Source of the DNA: an uncultured Eggerthellaceae bacterium
Lineage (GTDB): Bacteria; Actinomycetota; Coriobacteriia; Coriobacteriales; Eggerthellaceae
DNA length: 9,412 bases
Reading direction: 5' to 3'
Assembly (NCBI GenBank): GCA_910588435.1
Contig: CAJUPL010000050.1
Span: 1-9,412 of the forward strand
The translations under genes and the position numbers were made by a program. Positions 6,901 through 9,412 of this stretch are shown here, piece after piece. The notes below the pieces were generated by a model. The model was not told where the DNA came from, did no database searches, and saw nothing but the letters and a program-made list of their open reading frames with translations. The number at the start of each line of letters is the position of its first letter. Position 1 is the first letter of the stretch.

Positions 6901-8547
6901 GCGGCCAAGGTGGTCACGCAGCGCAAGGACCTGGACCTGATCCAGCTGAACTCCTTCGGGTGCGGCCTTGATGCGCTCACCACAGACCAGGTGCAAGAGG
7001 TGCTCGAGGCGGCTGGCAAGGTGTACACCGTACTCAAGATAGATGAGGTATCGAATCTGGGTGCTGCTCGCATCCGCGTTCGCTCTCTGTTGGCTGCGCT
7101 CAAGGACCAAGCTGACAAGGAGGCCGAGGCAGAGGCAGATGAGCGCCTGGAGGCGCGCGGCTGCCCCGCTGCGTGCATCAGCGCGGAGGACATAGACGCT
7201 CTGGTGCCAGACAGCTTCACGGAGAAGGCCGATGGCGTTCGCGTTGGAAAGGCCGTTGAGCAGCGCGAAGGCACCTCAACGGAGTTCGATCGCCCGCAGT
7301 TCACAGAAGCCATGAAGGAGGAGGGATACACCATCCTGGCGCCGCAGATGGCACCCATCCACTTCGAGCTCTTGCTCCCAATATTCCACGCGAACGGGTA
7401 CAACCTTGAGCTCTTGCCCAGCGTTGACACGGGCGCTGTGGACGCTGGCCTCAAGTACGTGAACAACGACATCTGCTATCCGTCCATCCTGGTCACGGGG
7501 CAGATCATGGAGGCTGTGACCAGCGGCAAGTACGACACTGACAAGCTTGCGGTGCTGATCACGCAGACCGGCGGCGGCTGCCGCGCCACCAACTACATCT
7601 CGCTCATCCGCAAGGCGCTCAAGGCTGCAGGGCTTGGGCACATCCCCGTGATCGCCCTTTCCTTCAAGGATCTAGGTGAGGTGAACCCTGGCTTCAAGGT
7701 CACGCCTGCCATGCTCTATCAGGCCATATTCGCGCTGCAATACGGAGACCTCCTCATGATGTGCCTGTACCGCACGCGCCCCTATGAGGTGGAGCCCGGA
7801 AGCGCCAACAGGCTCTTCGATCACTGGATGGCGCGCTGCAAGGAGCAGATATCCCGCGGCGTGAAGATGTCAGAGTTCAAGAAGACCGTGAACCAGATCG
7901 TGGATGACTTCGACACGCTTCCGCTCCAAGGCGAGGGCACCAAGCCGCGCGTTGGCGTAGTTGGTGAGATCCTGGTCAAGTTCCATCCCACGGCGAACAA
8001 CCAGATAGTGGAGCAGATCGAAGCCGAGGGCTGCGAGGCTGTGGTCCCAGGGCTCATAGAGTTCTTCCTGTTCGGCATAGCGGGCGGCATCTTCCAGCGC
8101 CAGATCGGCAAGTCCGCGAAGAGCGCCCTTGGCAGCCGCATTGGCCTTCGCGCCGTGAAGGAGCTGCGCAAGCCCGTGAACGATGCGCTCAGGCGTTCCA
8201 CGCGCTTCAACCCGCCAGCTGACATCTATGAGCTTGCGGACTACGCTTCTGAGATCTTGTCGCTCTGCAATTCGATGGGCGAGGGGTGGCTGCTCACCGC
8301 GGAGATGGTGGAGCTCATCCGCTCAGGTTGTCCGAACGTGGTCTGCACGCAGCCATTCGCTTGCTTGCCGAACCATGTTGTTGGCAAATCCGTCATCAAG
8401 GAGCTGCGTCGCATGTACCCGGAGAGCAACATCGTTGCCGTTGACTACGATCCGGGCGCCTCTGAGGTGAACCAGCTGAACCGCATCAAGCTGATGATCG
8501 CCGTAGCGAAGGCGAACCTAGCGGAGAAGCGCGCCAAGGCCTCTTAA
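3967..8547 (+). CDS. Giant fused acyl-CoA dehydratase activase / DUF2229 / HgdB-like protein
   Basis: This is a protein of 1526 residues. Two BcrAD/BadFG-type ATPase activase modules come first. Module 1 is about 41-291: GIDVGSTTVK 44-53, ELGGEDAK 138-145, cluster cysteines C161 and C200, LGGP 250-253. Module 2 is about 359-620: GIDAGSTTFK 361-370, DIGGQDMK 465-472, C490 and C529. In single-domain activases these two cysteines hold a [4Fe-4S] cluster between subunits of a dimer; here the two modules could form the pair within one chain. A linker holds CX2CX3C (C652, C655, C659) and C684, a possible further metal site. A DUF2229 region follows from about 724, then GRPYH 924-928 and FGCG with C999. 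HgdB-like segments include C1170, GGGC 1202-1205, VGVVGEI 1329-1335 and C1460/C1466. Activases use ATP to push low-potential electrons into 2-hydroxyacyl-CoA dehydratases; the substrate of the fused family is unknown. No dehydratase subunit gene is nearby. Confidence 0.88.
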   Translation: MTRQSKYVTIPDPSNKKTEDTADEESAKAAASKKEGGGAKLHIGIDVGSTTVKLAVLDEADACLWSVYERHHADVRATIISVLKQAADVFPTEPMTIAITGSGGLLLSQWLDVKFVQEVIASKTAVETFIPATDVAIELGGEDAKIIYFDGGIEQRMNGTCAGGTGAFIDQMASLLNTDAGGLNELAKSHSTIYPIASRCGVFAKTDVQPLLNEGAKREDIAASIFQSVVTQTISGLACGRPIRGNVAFLGGPLQYLPELRKRFYETLELTDESIIVPENAHLFVACGAAIAGARDGAKVETLTDVIGRLEGLGDMQGSEVVRLAPLFANEAEHEEFTRRHSTEKVRRGSLADYRGTAYLGIDAGSTTFKAALIGEDGQLLWSTYASNKGDVLGCARAAMEELYQALPKDVETGNPLVTIGHSTVTGYGEGLLLEALKVDSGEIETVAHLRGAQEMLPDVEFILDIGGQDMKCLRVKDGVIDHIMLNEACSSGCGSFIESFASGLGLDVKDFAETAIKAKAPVDLGSRCTVFMNSRVKQAQKEGATVGDIAAGLAISVIKNALFKVIKIRDPHDVGTNVIVQGGTFLNDAVLRAFEQLSEVNAVRPDIAGNMGAFGAALLARDRAAVADGVSSLLSIDEIRSLAPTHRTVRCKGCSNSCLLTVNDFGKDEQTGKHRRFITGNRCEKGESLGEGKKADVPNLFEWKSERLFSHYTPLTEEEATRGVVGIPRALNMYENYPFWFTFFTNLGYRVVLSDPSNKKTYEAGIESMPSESVCYPAKLSHGHIMDLLEKEPDFIWMPCSKWERQEDETAGNHFNCPIVASYPEALRLNIDELKGSKTAFVSPWLPYDNKEKLKERLYVELAKTFKDPVMKRGKHLTQTEIDDAVDAAWAEDEAFKRDIRRKGTETLAWMEETGTHGIVLAGRPYHQDPEINHAIPELLTSFGLAVLTEDSVAHLGQLERPIRVVDQWMYHTRLYAAAKVVTQRKDLDLIQLNSFGCGLDALTTDQVQEVLEAAGKVYTVLKIDEVSNLGAARIRVRSLLAALKDQADKEAEAEADERLEARGCPAACISAEDIDALVPDSFTEKADGVRVGKAVEQREGTSTEFDRPQFTEAMKEEGYTILAPQMAPIHFELLLPIFHANGYNLELLPSVDTGAVDAGLKYVNNDICYPSILVTGQIMEAVTSGKYDTDKLAVLITQTGGGCRATNYISLIRKALKAAGLGHIPVIALSFKDLGEVNPGFKVTPAMLYQAIFALQYGDLLMMCLYRTRPYEVEPGSANRLFDHWMARCKEQISRGVKMSEFKKTVNQIVDDFDTLPLQGEGTKPRVGVVGEILVKFHPTANNQIVEQIEAEGCEAVVPGLIEFFLFGIAGGIFQRQIGKSAKSALGSRIGLRAVKELRKPVNDALRRSTRFNPPADIYELADYASEILSLCNSMGEGWLLTAEMVELIRSGCPNVVCTQPFACLPNHVVGKSVIKELRRMYPESNIVAVDYDPGASEVNQLNRIKLMIAVAKANLAEKRAKAS

Positions 8548-8561
8548 GGCACCTGCTTCAA

Positions 8562-8596
8562 AAATGTGTCGCGGGCACGCTGTGCCCGCTCCATTT
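8562..8596. terminator. Stem-loop after the activase gene
   Basis: GCGGGCAC (8571-8578) pairs perfectly with GTGCCCGC (8582-8589) around a three-base loop. After short internal loops, AAATG (8562-8566) also pairs with CATTT (8592-8596). It starts 15 bases after the stop codon at 8545-8547, the place expected for a terminator, though the T run after the stem is short and interrupted. Confidence 0.55.
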
Positions 8597-8621
8597 ACTA
8601 CGGCCTGATGCTCCTGTATCC

Positions 8622-8753
8622 TTGCTGCCCCAAAAGTGCTGCATGGGCGAAGAGCGCGCCCATGCACTTTTATAGCGGCCTTTAACAGCTGCATTCGCTT
8701 GACGCTCATGCATCTGTAGCGGCCTTGGTGGCCTACCGGCCACCTGTTCAACC
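8622..8753. repeat. Two-hairpin TAGCGGCCTT repeat unit, copy B
   Basis: The unit opens with a 65-base segment (8622-8686) that is repeated at 8770-8834 with a single difference. It contains a long hairpin: AAAAGTGC (8632-8639)/GCACTTTT (8664-8671) and ATGGGCG (8643-8649)/CGCCCAT (8657-8663), with a three-base bulge. A linker TAGCGGCCTTTAAC (8673-8686) follows. Hairpin 1 (8685-8717) has 4 bp, a mismatch, 5 bp, an internal loop and a small TTGAC loop. Then come TAGCGGCCTTGG (8717-8728) and hairpin 2 (8727-8744), 7 bp with loop TACC, and the closing TTCAACC. The long hairpin with its A- and T-rich edges could terminate transcription from both sides, including that of the activase gene. Confidence 0.8.
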
Positions 8754-8769
8754 TGCAGCACTGACCCCA

Positions 8770-8896
8770 TTGCTGCCCCAAAAATGCTGCATGGGCGAAG
8801 AGCGCGCCCATGCACTTTTATAGCGGCCTTTAACTTTGCGTGTGCAAGCACAAGCAAAGTAGCGGCCTTGGCGCGCTCCCGCGCGCCTATTCAACC
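8770..8896. repeat. Two-hairpin TAGCGGCCTT repeat unit, copy C
   Basis: This copy starts 148 bases after the start of copy B and has the same order of parts. The long hairpin (8780-8819) has A at 8784 in place of G, which turns one pair into an A/C mismatch. Hairpin 1 (8833-8860) has a 7-bp stem, one G/A mismatch, a 4-bp stem and loop CAAG, the same build as copy A but with unrelated stem bases. Hairpin 2 (8870-8887) has 7 bp (GGCGCGC/GCGCGCC) and loop TCCC. The unit closes with CCTATTCAACC. The linkers TAGCGGCCTT at 8821-8830 and 8860-8869 are exact. Confidence 0.8.
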
Positions 8897-8907
8897 AAAA
8901 CCTCAGC

Positions 8908-9015
8908 GGTAGGCGGCTGCATTGCAGCCGCAGTTGCTTCCCCCCAATTGTGGGCGCTTGCATTGTAAGCACAGTACCTCTTCCCCATGTGTGGGCGGCT
9001 GCATTGCAGCCGCAG
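8908..9015. repeat. Three-copy palindrome array with a 41-base period
   Basis: Three 26-base units (8908-8933, 8949-8974, 8990-9015) are separated by two 15-base pyrimidine-rich spacers that contain TTCCCC. The ATT loops lie at 8921, 8962 and 9003, exactly 41 bases apart. Units 1 and 3 have the perfect 8-bp stem GCGGCTGC/GCAGCCGC. The middle unit has GCTTGC/GTAAGC, changed in both arms so that it still pairs (one G/T wobble). A related palindrome lies at 370-396. Confidence 0.75.
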
Positions 9016-9055
9016 CATTGCGATGAGCAATGCGTAACTTGCCCGACAGGGCAAG
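9015..9055. other. Two adjacent perfect hairpins
   Basis: GCATTGC (9015-9021)/GCAATGC (9027-9033) with loop GATGA is followed four bases later by CTTGCCC (9038-9044)/GGGCAAG (9049-9055) with loop GACA. Both stems are 7 bp without mismatch. They follow the palindrome array directly and extend the run of stem-loops. No T tract follows. Confidence 0.6.
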
Positions 9056-9185
9056 AGCACCCGGATTCCAGCATCAGCTCAGGCCTCCTAGCCTGGCGCA
9101 GACCATCTATCCGCACGCATCCGGCTCCAACCCTCACCCTGCTCGCCCGCGATGGCCGGCACCCTCGCTAGGCTTCGGACTGGCA

Positions 9186-9220
9186 GGGAAATATGGTGCT
9201 TCGCTTCTACCATATTTCCC
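9186..9220. other. Perfect 12-bp AT-rich hairpin
   Basis: GGGAAATATGGT (9186-9197) pairs with ACCATATTTCCC (9209-9220) without mismatch around an 11-base loop. It stands out in GC-rich surroundings. Only TT follows the stem, so it is not a classic terminator. The bases between 9056 and 9185 show no gene or clear structure to me. Confidence 0.6.
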
Positions 9221-9286
9221 TTGGTCCTCAGAAACGCTCGGGCACCAGCCATCGCATGCTTCGCCGCCAGCGAGTAGGGAAGGCAT

Positions 9287-9334
9287 CGCCGTTTTCGTCG
9301 GGACCCCTGACGGGACCCCTCCGAAAACTCGGCG
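9287..9334. other. Imperfect stem with an inner direct repeat
   Basis: CGCCG (9287-9291) and TTTTCG (9292-9297) pair with CGGCG (9330-9334) and CGAAAA (9322-9327), with a two-base bulge between the two blocks. The loop holds CGGGACCCCT twice (9299-9308 and 9311-9320). No gene is visible from here to the window end; open frames in this stretch lack ribosome sites and recognisable sequence. Confidence 0.45.
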
Positions 9335-9412
9335 GCTCAAGGCTGAACCTGAGGGCCGTCACCTGCCAAACCTGCCCGATCCTTCGGCCTCGCTCCGCTC
9401 GGTCCGGTGTCG

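Noticed and set aside
8908..9015. CRISPR array
   Set aside because: Only three units, spacers of 15 bases that resemble each other, and arm changes within the repeat; no cas gene in the window.
8518..9137. Minus-strand reading frames over the repeat units
   Set aside because: Their internal repetition simply reflects the DNA repeat; the frames differ between copies and have no ribosome site.
9134..9340. Minus-strand frame of 68 residues near the right end
   Set aside because: It runs through two hairpins, lacks any recognisable domain and is rich in Gly, Ser and Pro as expected from non-coding GC-rich DNA.

Overview
The window looks like chromosomal DNA from a fairly GC-rich anaerobic Gram-positive bacterium, most likely of class Coriobacteriia (Slackia/Eggerthella type). 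That assignment is an inference. It rests on a very large fused acyl-CoA dehydratase activase typical of strict anaerobes, a sortase-type surface protein with a signal peptide and C-terminal anchor, and strong Shine-Dalgarno sites. No marker gene fixes the taxon.

Layout. Bases 1-576 carry no convincing gene and are packed with inverted repeats: a partial two-hairpin repeat unit, a T-tailed terminator, a branched inverted repeat and several simple hairpins. Next come four protein genes: a secreted, probably wall-anchored protein (577-1584, +); a DUF554-type membrane protein (1639-2403, -), convergent with it and sharing a stem-loop at the ends; an RlmD/RumA-type iron-sulfur 23S rRNA m5U methyltransferase (2517-3767, +), divergent from the DUF554 gene; and a 1526-residue protein (3967-8547, +) with two ASKHA activase modules, a four-cysteine linker, a DUF2229 region and HgdB-like segments. 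Bases 8548-9412 again hold no gene but a dense array of palindromic repeats.

The genes show no obvious common pathway. The activase stands alone: no dehydratase A/B subunits, CoA-transferase or electron-transfer flavoprotein gene lies beside it in the window.

The most unusual content is non-coding. Three copies (one at the left edge, two after the activase gene) of a modular element have near-constant linkers built on TAGCGGCCTT. Between the linkers are two hairpins whose sequences differ completely between copies while pairing and loop type are kept. This is a covariation pattern pointing to selection for structure (RNA or cruciform DNA). A second palindrome family with ATT/AGT loops occurs once on the left and as a 41-base-period array of three on the right, with one copy showing coordinated changes in both arms; a weak relative follows the methyltransferase gene.
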